The notes below the pieces were generated by a model that was not told the origin of the DNA, did no database searches, and saw only the letters and a list, made by a program, of their open reading frames with translations. This document shows, piece after piece, positions 22,610 through 32,479 of a DNA stretch of 39,412 nt (position 1 is its first letter; each line of letters starts with the position of its first letter). Made by a program: the position numbers and the translations under genes. The stretch lies in assembly GCA_010279815.1 (NCBI GenBank), contig QEOQ01000355.1, positions 844,867-884,278 of the forward strand, read 5' to 3'. The DNA is from Brachionus plicatilis (Eukaryota > Rotifera > Eurotatoria > Ploima > Brachionidae).

Positions 22610-24139
22610 AATTTATTTAAATAAATGAAATTCTTAAATTAATTTCTGTTTTAATTTTTTTTAATTGTATCAATTTTGATAGTCACATTTATGAGAATAA
22701 ATAACATTAATCAACTAATTCAGTAAAAAAACAAAAACAATAAGAAATTACCTGATTCTGGTTTTATTATTTATTTCATTTTAGTATAATAAGATAAGCT
22801 AAAAAATTCAATAAAAAATTCAAATAATTTTCCTGCTTTTTAGGACTAAAACCTTTTGTTAAAAAATCACCAATATAATAGCTTTTTCTTTATCATTTCT
22901 GAGCTCCTTATTATTAAAGATCAAAGTAGGAATTAATCTAGAAATTTTTTTATCGAAACTTATTAATTTTTATCTAGAATAATCTTCATAAAAGCGGATT
23001 TTCTCAATATTTTTAAGGCCTATACTTTTTTATCACAAATTTAACTTCACCAGTATAAATTTACCAATATCTATTTTAAATAAATTTTAGCTTATAAAAT
23101 GATTTTGTTAAGATAAAAATTTTTTTATATATAAAAGACTTTTTTAATGTAAAGATACTTTTTTTTAATTTTAAAAAAACTTCTGAATTTATATTTTAAC
23201 TATCTCAAAATGACTTCTTAACTTCAAAATATTCGATACCTTTTTCTGTCTTTTCGGTATTAATCTTTATCTAGCTTGTTTGATTGTTTTGAGTGTTCAT
23301 TCTTTCAACAAAACTACTGTCGAATTTCAAAATTTGGTGAAATAATTACATCATTATTTTGGAAATTATTCTCATGCCAAAAAGATTTATTATATGAAAG
23401 AATTTTTATCAAATAAAAAAAATTGTTTTTTTAAAAAAATTTATTTTAAAAAAATTTATTTTAAATGCATGGAGCATTTTTATGGGAGAGTTCTCCCAAG
23501 TTCACTCTACCCATTTTTATAATGTAAATTTATTTTAGTGATAAAAAAAGTAATTTTAGTAATAAAAACAATTTTGAGACTATTTTTAATTAAATCAAAC
23601 TAGTTTTGATTCAAAAAATTTTTAAGTCTGATTCTTAAATCCGGTTGTATCTTTTTTTAGAATAAAGACAGCGATTTTTTTAAAATATCATCTTATTTTT
23701 CTGCATTCCTTTATTAAACTAACAATGTTGGATGGAAGACTGGCTCTGAAAATATTTAAATGGATATTTAAATAACCAAAAAAAATTTTCTAAAGAAGTT
23801 TCTTAAGACTTCTCGGGTCTTTATGGTAAAAAAATCTTCTAGTGTTAATCGTTCCTATTTTTCTAATAAAAATTTATAGAAATTTTATTTAAGATTTTTA
23901 TTTTTTTTATTTAAAATAACTAGGTACAGATAAAATATTTAATAAATGATAAATTAAAATTTAAAGCCAATGACCAAGTGTTCTATTAGAATCCTAGACT
24001 TAAACAATTGATTTCAAAAAATCTATTTATTCTTGTTTATTTATTGATGGAATACTTATTAAAAAAAAGACCTAGGATGCAATAATATTGAATATCTTTT
24101 ATTCGAAAATTAAATTTTAGCTGAATTTTATTAAAATAT
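22610..24139. other. Intergenic region between convergent 3' ends
   Basis: RIOK1 and the small heat-shock gene end toward each other here. AATAAA signals lie just inside both borders (22605, 22619; and on the minus strand just below 24140). The rest is AT-rich without a gene. A small near-palindrome, GGGAGA-GTTCTCCC, lies at about 23483-23496 beside a GC-richer patch. I see no RNA gene or element boundary. Confidence 0.4.
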
Positions 24140-25026
24140 TTATGCTTCAGTTGTTCGTTTCAATTGAACATGTTCCAATTTTTTCTCAGGTTCAGTTTGC
24201 TGACTTTTGTGCTCGATTGGTACACTTCTATACGAACGAGTAAAGTCAACATTTAATGGAGCCTCAATTTTTATCACATTATTTTCACGAACACATTTCA
24301 ATTGATTAAATTCTGTATTTTCAGGAAGTGTAGTTCTCTAAAGCAACAATTTTAGCTCAATAAAATATAAAAGAATAAAAAAAATTTTACTTTATAAAAA
24401 TAAAATTTAGAAGTTTTATCAGGTCTTTCGATTTTATCTTCAGCTCTAAAGACCAAATCTCGGTCCTTAACACTAACACTAGCATTATCTGAATCGACAT
24501 TTTCTGGTAGAACGAACTGCATTTTTACCACCTTTGAGCCATTTTTGTCAACAATTTGCGGGAAAAGATCCTGATTGGGACTTTGCTCAGTTTCTTTTAA
24601 GGGAACTTCGACCACAAGCCTACCTCCAGTTGCCATAAAACTAACCATTTTTTCCTTTTCACTATTCTCAGGCAGACTGAATGTTTTTTTGAACTCACGA
24701 ACTGAAAAGTCTTCGCCTTGTTTAGATTCCTCTCGACCATGAACAACTAACTTATTGTTATCAGTAATATCGGTTGTAATCGATTTAGGAGAAAAACCAA
24801 CACAGTCCAGAGTAATTCGATATTTTTGTGGAACCTTGGGAAAGAGTGGCATGTAGTTCAAAAACTCAGGTCTATTTAACCATTGCAGATTTCTGCTGAT
24901 GGTGTTATCTAATTCATCAAATGGATCGAATAAATCCAAAGTGTTTGGACCATGCACAGGCTCTCTGAACCACTGGTCCATGTCAAACATGGATCGAGGA
25001 AAATAGCGATGCTGTAATAAAGCCAT
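24140..25026 (-). CDS. Small heat-shock protein with two alpha-crystallin domains
   Basis: ATP-independent holdase chaperone of the HSP20 family. Two minus-strand exons, 25026-24391 and 24337-24140, are separated by a 53-bp intron (GTAAAA...TTTAG, phase 0) and give 277 residues. The start MALLQHRYFPRSMFDMDQW is typical of the family's N-terminal region. A first alpha-crystallin domain spans about 65-148 (PQKYRITLDCVGFSP; GRLVVEVPL). A second, more divergent one spans about 158-242 (SKVVKMQFVLPENV; DLVFRAED; NVIKIEAPL). The intron falls inside the second domain. The tail after about 245 is polar and has no clear I-x-I/V motif. Two-domain members are well known in flatworms and longer than the usual 150 to 220 residues. 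No perfect heat-shock element is seen upstream. Confidence 0.9.
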
Positions 25027-26331
25027 TTTTAGAAATTTTTACAAATTTAGTGTCTAGAATTCGAGTTTCATAGATAAAATTTAGGTTTTTATAGAAAAAG
25101 AGCTTGTTTTATTTTTAGACTAGCAAATATTTTATTTTTAGTAAAAAGAAAAAATCTCAAAAATTTTTATTTTCATCTTTCTGAATGCCATTCATGAGCT
25201 TTATTAAAAATTAAATTTTTTAAAAAATTAAATAAACGAAATTTAAATTAAATAAAAAATTTAAAAGATAAACTTTAAGGATAATAAAAATAAACATTAT
25301 TTTTAAAAAATAAATCAAACATAATTAAGAATCGATAAGAAAATTATTAAAGGAAAATTAATACCAATATTTAAAACAATTTAATTATCTCTTGAAAAAA
25401 GTGGATAAAATATAAAATCTATTGTAATAAAAAGACCTAAAATTGAGTGATTAGTCAAAAGATTCTGCTCATTTTGACAGAACGATAAGTTTTTTTTTTT
25501 GAATAGGTCTTGAAATTTTTTACTTAAGATCAAAATTTTTTTTTTCTTATTTTTCTGATATTCTTTAATTTTTTTTAATTAAGTCAAATTTAACTTTGTC
25601 TTTTGAAAATTCTCAGTTAAAATTTTTTATTTGAATAGTTAAGTTTGAAATTTGAATATTTTTTTCTCTTAAGTTTTTATTATATGAAATATTATAAAAA
25701 ATAATTAATTTTAAAAAAATAATTCAAAAAATTTAAACACTTAAATCTTAATAAATATATAATATTCTTTTTTATTTTTTTAAAAAAAGTTTAGAAATTT
25801 GGATAATCCAAAAGATAAAACAATTATAAAATTTTTTTTTCACATCTTTATAATTAATTCTTTCACATCTTCTAATTTTGAGTAAATTGTGCTCTTAAAC
25901 TGCTTAATTGAAATACCTTCCAATATTATACACCAGGAGGTCTTCAATAAAATAAATCTACTAACAGTTTCAAATCAACTTTTTGAGTTGAGTGAGAGAT
26001 TTTAATCGAATATCCAACTCCATTGTGTAATTGCTACCTAGTAATTTCTTCTTTTTTTCTGAAATAACAAATATATAAAAAAAAGAATGTATTACCTCTA
26101 GTTATTTCAACATGTCTTTTTTAATTTTCTTTGGATTTATTTTTATTTATTTTTTATTTTTATTTATTTTTTATTTTATTTTATTTTATTTAACTTTATT
26201 TTATAAATTTTTTTTCCTGAAAGATCATAAGCGCGATATAGATAAACAATTATATAAAATAAATCAAAACATTCTTACCCCTCATGTTCTTTCAAAAAAA
26301 CATTGCCAGAAAATCTTTATTTTGGTAAAAA
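25027..26331. other. Intergenic region upstream of the small heat-shock gene
   Basis: AT-rich, with no gene recognised. It should hold the promoter of the minus-strand heat-shock gene in its left part; GAATTC with a nearby TTTC at about 25058-25069 resembles heat-shock elements only loosely. At about 26110-26210 a TTTTATTTTATTT-rich simple repeat occurs, with a similar block at about 2365-2400. The stretch immediately before 26332 may belong to the Tc1-like remnant, but I could not define its terminal repeat. Confidence 0.4.
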
Positions 26332-26691
26332 ATGGGTAAAAAAGTGTCTAGCCCACTAAAATGGGAAGTCGTGGGTTTTCTAGAAAGTGGAGATAAAAAG
26401 AAAAATGAAATAGCCAAGTTGTTAGGTGTATCTTCTAAATGTGTCTCTTCAATTAATAAACAATAGGTCTTTAATCTTAAGTCAAGAGCAATAGTAAAAA
26501 GGCTTAAAAATGAAAAGTTTCATCCATAGTTATGTATACCAAGGTTACAAAACGGTGGAGGCTCAGTCGGTATCTGGGGATGCATTTCTTACAAAGGCAC
26601 TGGTATATGCAACATTTATGCATGATGAATAAATCAATTTATCTTCATCGACACCTTGGAAAACAATCTTTTACCATCAGTTGAACTCATA
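26332..26691 (+). pseudogene. Tc1/mariner-like transposase remnant
   Basis: An ATG at 26332 opens 44 codons that read as the N-terminal helix-turn-helix of a Tc1-like transposase (KNEIAKLLGVSSKCVSSINK), ending in TAG. After a gap with stops, 26554 onward reads GGGSVGIWGCISYKGTG, the conserved Trp-Gly-Cys-Ile-Ser segment of the DDE domain. From 26647, in another frame, IDTLENNLLPSVEL matches the next conserved piece. The order is right, but the middle, the C-terminal catalytic part and the frame are lost. It is a clear pseudogene; terminal inverted repeats were not found. Confidence 0.85.
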
Positions 26692-27049
26692 TATTAAATT
26701 GTGAGAATTTCTAAACTTTTGCAACATACTGAATTTTAAGCTTCAGTTATTAAAGTATAATAATTAAAAAGACCCTAAAAAAAAATCTAAGCGAAAAAAA
26801 AATTGCCATATAAATGCACCATCTTTGTTAAAATAGTAAATTATTTAATACCCAACAATTGACTATTTAAATATTTTCAAATAAAAAAAAATGAAAATTT
26901 ATTTAAAATTGTCACCTAAAAATATCGACTGCACCATACTGACAAAAATAATTACAAACTTCAGTTATCTTTGAATACTTATTTAAAAAATTATTAGTTT
27001 TTTTAAAGCAAACAAGTGCTAGCAATTTTGAGCAATTTTTTACGAAAAA
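26692..27049. other. Short intergenic stretch
   Basis: AT-rich DNA between the Tc1-like remnant and the microprotein gene. Its left part may be the tail of the mobile element and its right end the promoter and 5' leader of the small gene. No motif is distinctive. Confidence 0.35.
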
Positions 27050-27229
27050 ATGAATGACGACGAAAAATACCAGCACGAAGCAAGGGTAGCATTGATACTG
27101 ATAATCATCTTGTTTTGTCTGTTCATCATATCTGTTATCATTACATTAGCTGTGTGTTTTTATTTGTACCGAAAAGCCAAAAAAACATCTACCAAAAAAA
27201 GACTACACCAAGCCACAGTAAAATCGTAG
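27050..27229 (+). CDS. 59-residue single-pass membrane microprotein
   Basis: An ATG with an A-rich leader (ACGAAAAAATGA) opens a 59-codon frame ending in TAG. Residues 1-12 are polar and acidic (MNDDEKYQHEAR). About 13-39 form one strongly hydrophobic helix. The last 20 residues are very basic (YRKAKKTSTKKR). By the positive-inside rule this predicts an N-out, C-in membrane peptide. The coding part is clearly richer in G+C and third-position G/C than its flanks, which supports a real gene. I recognise no family. It is convergent with SETD4. It could also be the first exon of a longer gene, but a stop closes the frame and AATAAA lies about 70 bp downstream. Confidence 0.65.
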   Translation: MNDDEKYQHEARVALILIIILFCLFIISVIITLAVCFYLYRKAKKTSTKKRLHQATVKS

Positions 27230-27680
27230 ATGAGTTAATTAATCGAAATTTCATTAAATTTTTTTTTAGTTTAAATGTTATTTTTTTTTGAAAATTTTTA
27301 ATAAAAAAATCCAATTAAATAAATTTTTAAATTTTTAATACTAATTAAATGATTTTTTAGCCTATAGCTCTTCATAATTAGCCAAGTTAATATTTAAATA
27401 ATTTAATTTTCAATTAAAAAATTTTTTTTGCTGAATATTTTTAATAAAAAAATTTAATTAAATTAATATTTATTTTAAAACATCAAAGCCCATCTCTCCT
27501 GATCATTAATCTGAAGATTCTATTCATCATTAGCTTGTATTAAAATCCTAAAATTTTTTATTTATTTTTTTTGTTGGGAAATTATTAATAAAAAAAATTA
27601 GTCAAATCAATTTTTATTTTAAAACATCATAGCCCATCTCTCCTGATCATTAGCCAAGCTAGTATTAAACTCAACAATCA
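27230..27680 (-). repeat. Degenerate tandem copies of the SETD4 3' end
   Basis: The last codons, stop and following bases of SETD4 (about 27613-27680) recur at about 27476-27550 and, more diverged, at about 27343-27400, a spacing near 135-140 bp. The second copy keeps AGCCCATCTCTCCTGATCAT with the coding strand still ending in Trp-Ala-Leu-Met-Phe-stop. The third keeps TTAGCCAAGTTAATATT. The A/T-rich bases after the stop are repeated too, reaching to about 27230. The copy inside SETD4 is the one in frame with the gene. Confidence 0.75.
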
Positions 27681-29134
27681 ACTTGTAGCTTTTAATCAGA
27701 TCTCTACTCATTTTGAAATGATAACTTTTTTTAACTTTGTCATCCAAGTCTTCTAATTTTTGAAGAGACCTGTCCAAATCGCCACCAACGTTCTCTAGAA
27801 GTTTTAAAAATAATATTTTACAATCTTTGAAATTATTTATGTCATAGAAATTGTAGTCATGGGTAGAAATTTTAGCTTTTTTTGATTGATTTTTAGTTTG
27901 ATCAAAACAAGAAATAAAATCTAAAAATTTCAACAAGCTCCATGAAGGACCCTCGGACTGGTCACACGTTAAGTCATATAATAAATTTTTTTGAATACAG
28001 CAGTTCCATATAAATTGGCCAGTACTATCGTCCACTTTGATTAACTCTTTTAATGTGTCAAAACTAAATGATAGCTTGTCATAAACATTATTATTAATTA
28101 TAAAGCCGTACTCGATTAAAAGAGTTAAGTTATCATGAGGACCATAAGTGATGTACACTTGGTCACCTTTTCTGATTGTCAGACAATCCGAGTTTTCGGA
28201 TGCTTGTGATTTAAGACTAAAAACTTGAGTATCCTTGTCAAAAAAGGCAAATGCATTAGGCTCATTAGAATGGTTCAAAAAGTCAAGATAGGGAATCAGA
28301 CAACAAAGGTTGTTGCGCACTTCTTCGCTTCTTTCTAGGCATCTTTCGTACTCGGCCAAAGATGAGCATTTCATGGCTCGCTGCATCTCTCCATCTGACT
28401 CTTTTATTTTTCCAAAATACTTATTTGCTTGGCAGATTTCATTTTTGTCGCATATTTCGCTTTCTTTAGCGTGAAAACAGCGCGAATTTACGCTGCAAAA
28501 TATCCATCTAAAATTATCTCTGGTAAAGTTGGTACATAAATCTTCAATGTCTTTGCATTGGGATTCTTTTTTGTATTCGTGCAAAAGATTTGAAATAAAA
28601 TTAAATTTTAAATCCAGTTTTTGTAAGCGCTTTAGAATTATTCTTTTGAAGCAGTCTGGCAACGAGTCGATTAGACTTTTGTCAAAGTATTCCGGAGTGT
28701 CATAAGTGTGTGGCAAAGAGTTAATGAATTTTGAGAGGAATGAATTTTTGGCAAACTTTTGCTCTATCATGAAAAGGTAGAGGGCGTCCAAGCGATTAAG
28801 TTTTAATTTTTGGCCTATGGGTGGATGCTTCTTAGCATACCAATCTAAAAATTTTACCAAAGAATCGCTTTTGAACGCGTTTCGGTAATTTATTTGAAAT
28901 TTGAGAGGAAATTCCAAAATTGTGGAGTTTGGTTCATAGTCTTTTTGGGAAATGACACAGCGTCCCTCGCAATTATTCTCTGATTGAACTAAAAATAAAT
29001 TTTTTTCTGCTCCTAGATCAACATTGTTTTCTTCTAACCAGGCACATAAATCTCGAACAATTGCATCAACCCTAAAATAAGCTTATTGAATAATTAATTT
29101 ACTTTTTAATAGTATTAAATTTAGATACTCACAT
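27619..29134 (-). CDS. SETD4: SETD4-like SET-domain protein methyltransferase
   Basis: Lysine methyltransferase of the split-SET plus Rubisco-LSMT-like substrate-binding type. The main exon is 29071-27619. It is open from its 5' edge, has no in-frame ATG near its start, and follows a good acceptor (TTATTTTAG). A GTGAGT donor at 29132-29127 directly follows the bases AT, so splicing of a 61-bp intron makes AT+G, an ATG, and a 484-residue protein beginning MVDAIVRDLCAWLEENN. Family strings seen: WIFCSVNSRCFH, then LIPYLDFLNHSNEPNAFAFF (SET core, about 258-277), VYITYGPHDNLTLLIEYGF (about 303-321) and EGPSWSLLKFLDFI in the C-terminal domain, all aligning in order with SETD4. An insert rich in Lys, Glu and Cys splits the SET part. 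Upstream non-coding exons cannot be excluded. AATAAA overlaps the stop region. Confidence 0.88.
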
Positions 29135-29586
29135 TTTTTATTTTTTAAATTTTAATGTTTTTTTTTTTTTTTTCAAAATAAAAAGGAGTATTTTTTTCGT
29201 TATTATTGTCATAATTAACTTAAAAATAAATCATCAGAGAATTTTTTTTATTCTCAAGATAAGTATTTTTAATTATTTTTTTTTAAACATGGGTTACGGG
29301 AATTAAAAGAGTGCAGACTTTCAATGAAAACGATTTCAATATAAAATATTCAAATTCAAATTTTCATCATTTTCAAATTTGAAATTAAGCTTTTCACTGA
29401 AAAAGAATGAGTTTTTTCAAAAAAATTCTTTTTTTTTACCTTTAAATAATCCATTTATTTATTTGTTTATCTGTACCGAGCTAATGTTCCTTAAGAAATA
29501 AATATATATGAAAAAAAAATTCATTTAGATTTAAATTTATATTCAACCGTTGTTAAAACTGGGTCTAGTCGGTTAGGTAAACCATA
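29135..29586. other. Intergenic region upstream of SETD4
   Basis: AT-rich stretch between the inferred SETD4 5' end and the inverted-repeat region. It likely contains the SETD4 promoter (minus strand) and has a long T run at about 29160-29172. No gene or clear motif is seen. Confidence 0.35.
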
Positions 29587-31089
29587 GTTTACCTATTATG
29601 AGAACAATTCTTGTTCTCGGGTTTTGTGAACTGTTACCGTATTCCCTCGTTCGATTATGCTGCACCATTAATAACCTCAAGTCAAATAAAGCAGTTGGAC
29701 ATGACAATATTCCGTATTCAGTATCCTCGTGCTTTGCCAATGTCTTGGAACATATAATTGTTCAAAATATCGATATTAGAAGTAAAATAAATACAAATAA
29801 ATTTGGTTACAAAAACAGATATTCATGTAAACATGCGTTTATTTGAATTTATTTATTTTATGGTTATTGAAACTATCAACTATTATAAAATTAATAAGAC
29901 AATGTTTATTTGGTAAGTTTAGATGCCCAAAAAGCATTTGACAAGCTATGGGGAACTGGTCTATTTTTTAAATTAAAGGAAACGATTCATGAGCTGTTTT
30001 GGAGAGTTCTCTTCAATTATTATATTGTTTCATGTATTATTATTAAATATGAAAATCAAAAATCTGAAATTATTAGAATAACTGAAGGTGTAAAGCAAGG
30101 TGGCGTTTTGTCTCCACATTTATTTAGCTTCTTTATTGATGAGTTAATACAGGCTTGTACGAGTCTAAAAATCGGGTGTAAAATTGGTAGTATTAATGCA
30201 TCCATAGTTGGCTACTGTGATGACATTGTTTTATTAAGTCCAATAAAATAAAATCTTCAAATTTTGGTTAATATGTGTGGTGAATTTGGAAGACTATGGA
30301 GAATAAATTTTAATCCGACTAAATCGGTCATTATATTTCAAAATTGGAGTAAAAATGATGTATCTAGAGATTTTCCCAGTAACATGCATTAACGGAAAAA
30401 AAAACGAAATTTTTCGAAAAGCTTCGAATTCTCTTCGAAAATGTTCTTATTTGTCTCGAAGAATAATTTTTTATTATTTATTTTTAATTTATAAGAGAGT
30501 TGTCTTAGAGTCCCAGATTTGTAGTCAAAGTATTTAAAATTAAAATTTAATATATTTGTAAAATTTTTAATTTTTTCTTTCATTGACCCAATATTTTCAA
30601 ATACAAATGAGTAAATTTACTCAAATGGAATCAAAGTTCAAAAAGTAAACATTTTGTTTTACCTTGATTTACCAATTGGTGATCATGTTTTTAAAGAAAA
30701 TTATTGGGATGAAAAATTCAAAAAAGTACAAAAAGCTCTATACTCCTTAAATGGAGTTGGTTGTAGAGCATTTGGTCTAGAACCTAAAATCTTAGCTAGA
30801 CTGTATAGCATTTATTGTCAGCCTATTTTTAATTATGGCATAGAAATTTGTCATATTGAAAAAAGTAAGCTTAAAATTTATGATAAATCACAAGCCTGTA
30901 TTATTAAACGTAACATTGGATTATCAAAATTCACGAAAAATACTGCTTTGTTGGAGGCGTTAAGCAGAATTTATTACATTTAATTTTGGTTGTTATTGTT
31001 TTAATTTGCACGTCTTAGCTTGTAGGGCAGCATAATCGAACGAGGGAATACGGTAGTTCATCTAATTTTTAATTCATGTAAAGGTAAAC
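29587..31089. repeat. Inverted repeats flanking a LINE fragment
   Basis: A perfect 29-bp inverted repeat joins 29635-29663 to 31027-31055; both arms contain CCCTCGTTCGATTATGC or its reverse complement. Farther out the match weakens but GTTTACCT (29587-29594) pairs with AGGTAAAC (31082-31089). The left outer part also has two small hairpins, GGTAAAC-CATA-GTTTACC and a near-palindrome of GAGAACAA with TTGTTCTC. Between the arms lies the decayed LINE reverse transcriptase. The arms may be the ends of a DNA transposon that the LINE entered, or a rearrangement at LINE insertion. Confidence 0.75.
29667..30985 (+). pseudogene. Decayed LINE (non-LTR) reverse transcriptase
   Basis: Pieces of a non-LTR retrotransposon ORF2 in correct order. 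NLKSNKAVGHDNIPY (from 29671) is the entry to the RT domain. After an internal deletion come SSCFANVLEHII and NKFGYKNRYSCKHAF. After frameshifts, VSLDAQKAFDKLW (from 29913, first catalytic Asp), ITEGVKQGGVLSPHLFSFF, and the active-site box as YCDD, with Cys in place of the commoner Ala. The 3' part runs FYLDLPIGDHVF and then ALYSLNGVGCRAFGLEPKIL to 30983. Stops and frameshifts are several, and about 240 bp near 30404-30645 interrupt homology after an INGKK string. It is of the Jockey/CR1-like type in broad terms; endonuclease and ORF1 are absent. Not functional. Confidence 0.9.
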
Positions 31090-32218
31090 CAAAATAGAAT
31101 TAGGTGAACAAATTGAATAACGCTATTTAATAGAACGAGTAACTCTCGAAGCTAAAAAGAAGGGTAGTGCCCATTCTCCACAGCCTGAGGGTTACCCTCA
31201 AACTATTTAATTAAAAAACAAACAAAAAAAACTCTCGAAACTGATATAAAAATAAACAGTTGAAGTTAATAATTTTTTGATTTTTCTTTAATTTGAAGGA
31301 GCTTTCTGAACTGGTTGACCTGGTATTTAATAAAAATATTTGTCAGCTTCACTCATTGTTAAATGATCTTTTATTTGTTTAAAGCATAGAAACAAATGGG
31401 AAGAAGAAACTTTCTAAAAGAAGAAAGATCAGTCGTTCCTTTAGATCCGGTTATTTAATAAAATTAAAAATAATTATTTAACCCTGTCTAAATGGCTCCA
31501 ATAATTCGGTTAGTTTTTCAGCATATTTCCAATAATTTGTTTAAATAAAATAATATTTTGGTGCTTTTGAAGCTTTTTGTGATTTTATTTGAAATTCTTA
31601 TTAATTAATCTTAAAAACATTTCATTTCAATTAAATAATTCTTGAAATCCAGTTTAACTTGATATTGGTTAGAAAATGCGGTACTGTAAAGGAGTAAAAC
31701 ATTGAACGATTTTTTTTGATAGTTTTTAAGGTTTTTAAACTGTTAGTTTGTCATATAAATTAAAAAAAATATATAAAAATTAGAATTGTCACTTATAGCG
31801 TGAGAAGTGTAATCGCGTTCTTCAAGATGAAATTTGTTACAGTATCTATATTAAAAATTATCTATTTTAGAATTATAAAACATTTTTAGAAATAAAATCA
31901 TCACGAATAAAAAAATTAGAATTATTTAAAAAATTAATTTAAAAAAACTTTTTAATTCACATTGTTCATACTCTGGTGGGTAATTTGATGAAAAAAATTT
32001 AAAAAATATAACTTAATTTAAAATACAAAATTAGTTGAATTTATAATTTAAAAAGTAAATTTCTTAAAATTATTTATTAATTTAAATGGGCTTATAATGA
32101 AAAATTCATAGTTTATGAAAAAAAATTCGATTCTTCATAGAAAAAAAAGAAAAAAGTACTAAAATAATTGATTAATTTTTGGTGAGCTTACAAATTGAAA
32201 ATTAACCGAAAAAAAATT
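31090..32218. other. Intergenic, no gene seen
   Basis: AT-rich. A perfect small palindrome, GAGGGTTACCCTC, occurs at about 31187-31199 in a GC-richer patch followed by an A-rich tail, a pattern that could be the 3' end of a retroposon. At about 31396-31458 an ATG frame reads MGRRNFLKEERSVVPLDPVI before a stop; it is too short to judge. The rest holds nothing I can name. Confidence 0.35.
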
Positions 32219-32407
32219 TTAATTTATTTCCATTTCCGACTCATCTTCATCTTCATAATCATCATCATCATCATTAGGAGTAGATGATGAAGGACCATTT
32301 AATTGACCACTTTGAATACTTAATGGTGAATCTCTTGATTGAGCACGAGAACCACCTGAAGTACTTGAAGTTGGTGTTGATGACGACGAACCACTAGGTG
32401 AAGATGT
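32219..32407 (-). pseudogene. Orphan Ser-rich acidic C-terminal coding exon or fragment
   Basis: The minus strand encodes about 60 residues of clearly protein-like, biased composition: a Ser/Thr/Gly/Pro-rich part (SPSGSSSSTPTSSTSGGS, then DSPLSIQSGQLNGP) followed by an acidic end (DDDDDYEDEDESEMEIN) and TAA. Upstream the frame meets a TGA at 32408-32410. A pyrimidine-rich CATCTTCACCTAG acceptor just inside could make this a terminal exon, but I find no matching upstream exon within 2 kb. Composition suggests the tail of a nuclear protein; I do not recognise which. It may be a true last exon of a gene with distant exons, or a fragment carried here by duplication. Confidence 0.45.
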
Positions 32408-32413
32408 TCATGG

Positions 32414-32477
32414 GTGTGTATTATTTTGAAAATTTCAATCCCATGAGACTATAAAAAATTTTTTTTATAATACACAC
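32414..32477. repeat. Short inverted-repeat element beside the orphan exon
   Basis: GTGTGTATTAT at 32414-32424 is the exact inverse of ATAATACACAC at 32467-32477, so 64 bp can fold into a hairpin. It abuts the place where the orphan coding fragment loses its frame, which suggests a small insertion or breakpoint. No target duplication is apparent. GC-richer odd patches with ACCCAGGGCTTC and CCCCGGGG-type bases follow to about 32640. Confidence 0.45.
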
Positions 32478-32479
32478 TG

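Noticed and set aside
25050..25072. Possible heat-shock element upstream of the small heat-shock gene
   Set aside because: GAA and TTC units are present but the 5-bp spacing of alternating units is not kept; no three-unit element can be formed.
26112..26339. 75-codon frame rich in Phe, Tyr and Leu
   Set aside because: It derives from TTTTATTTTATTT simple repeats rather than from a membrane protein, and overlaps the Tc1-like remnant.
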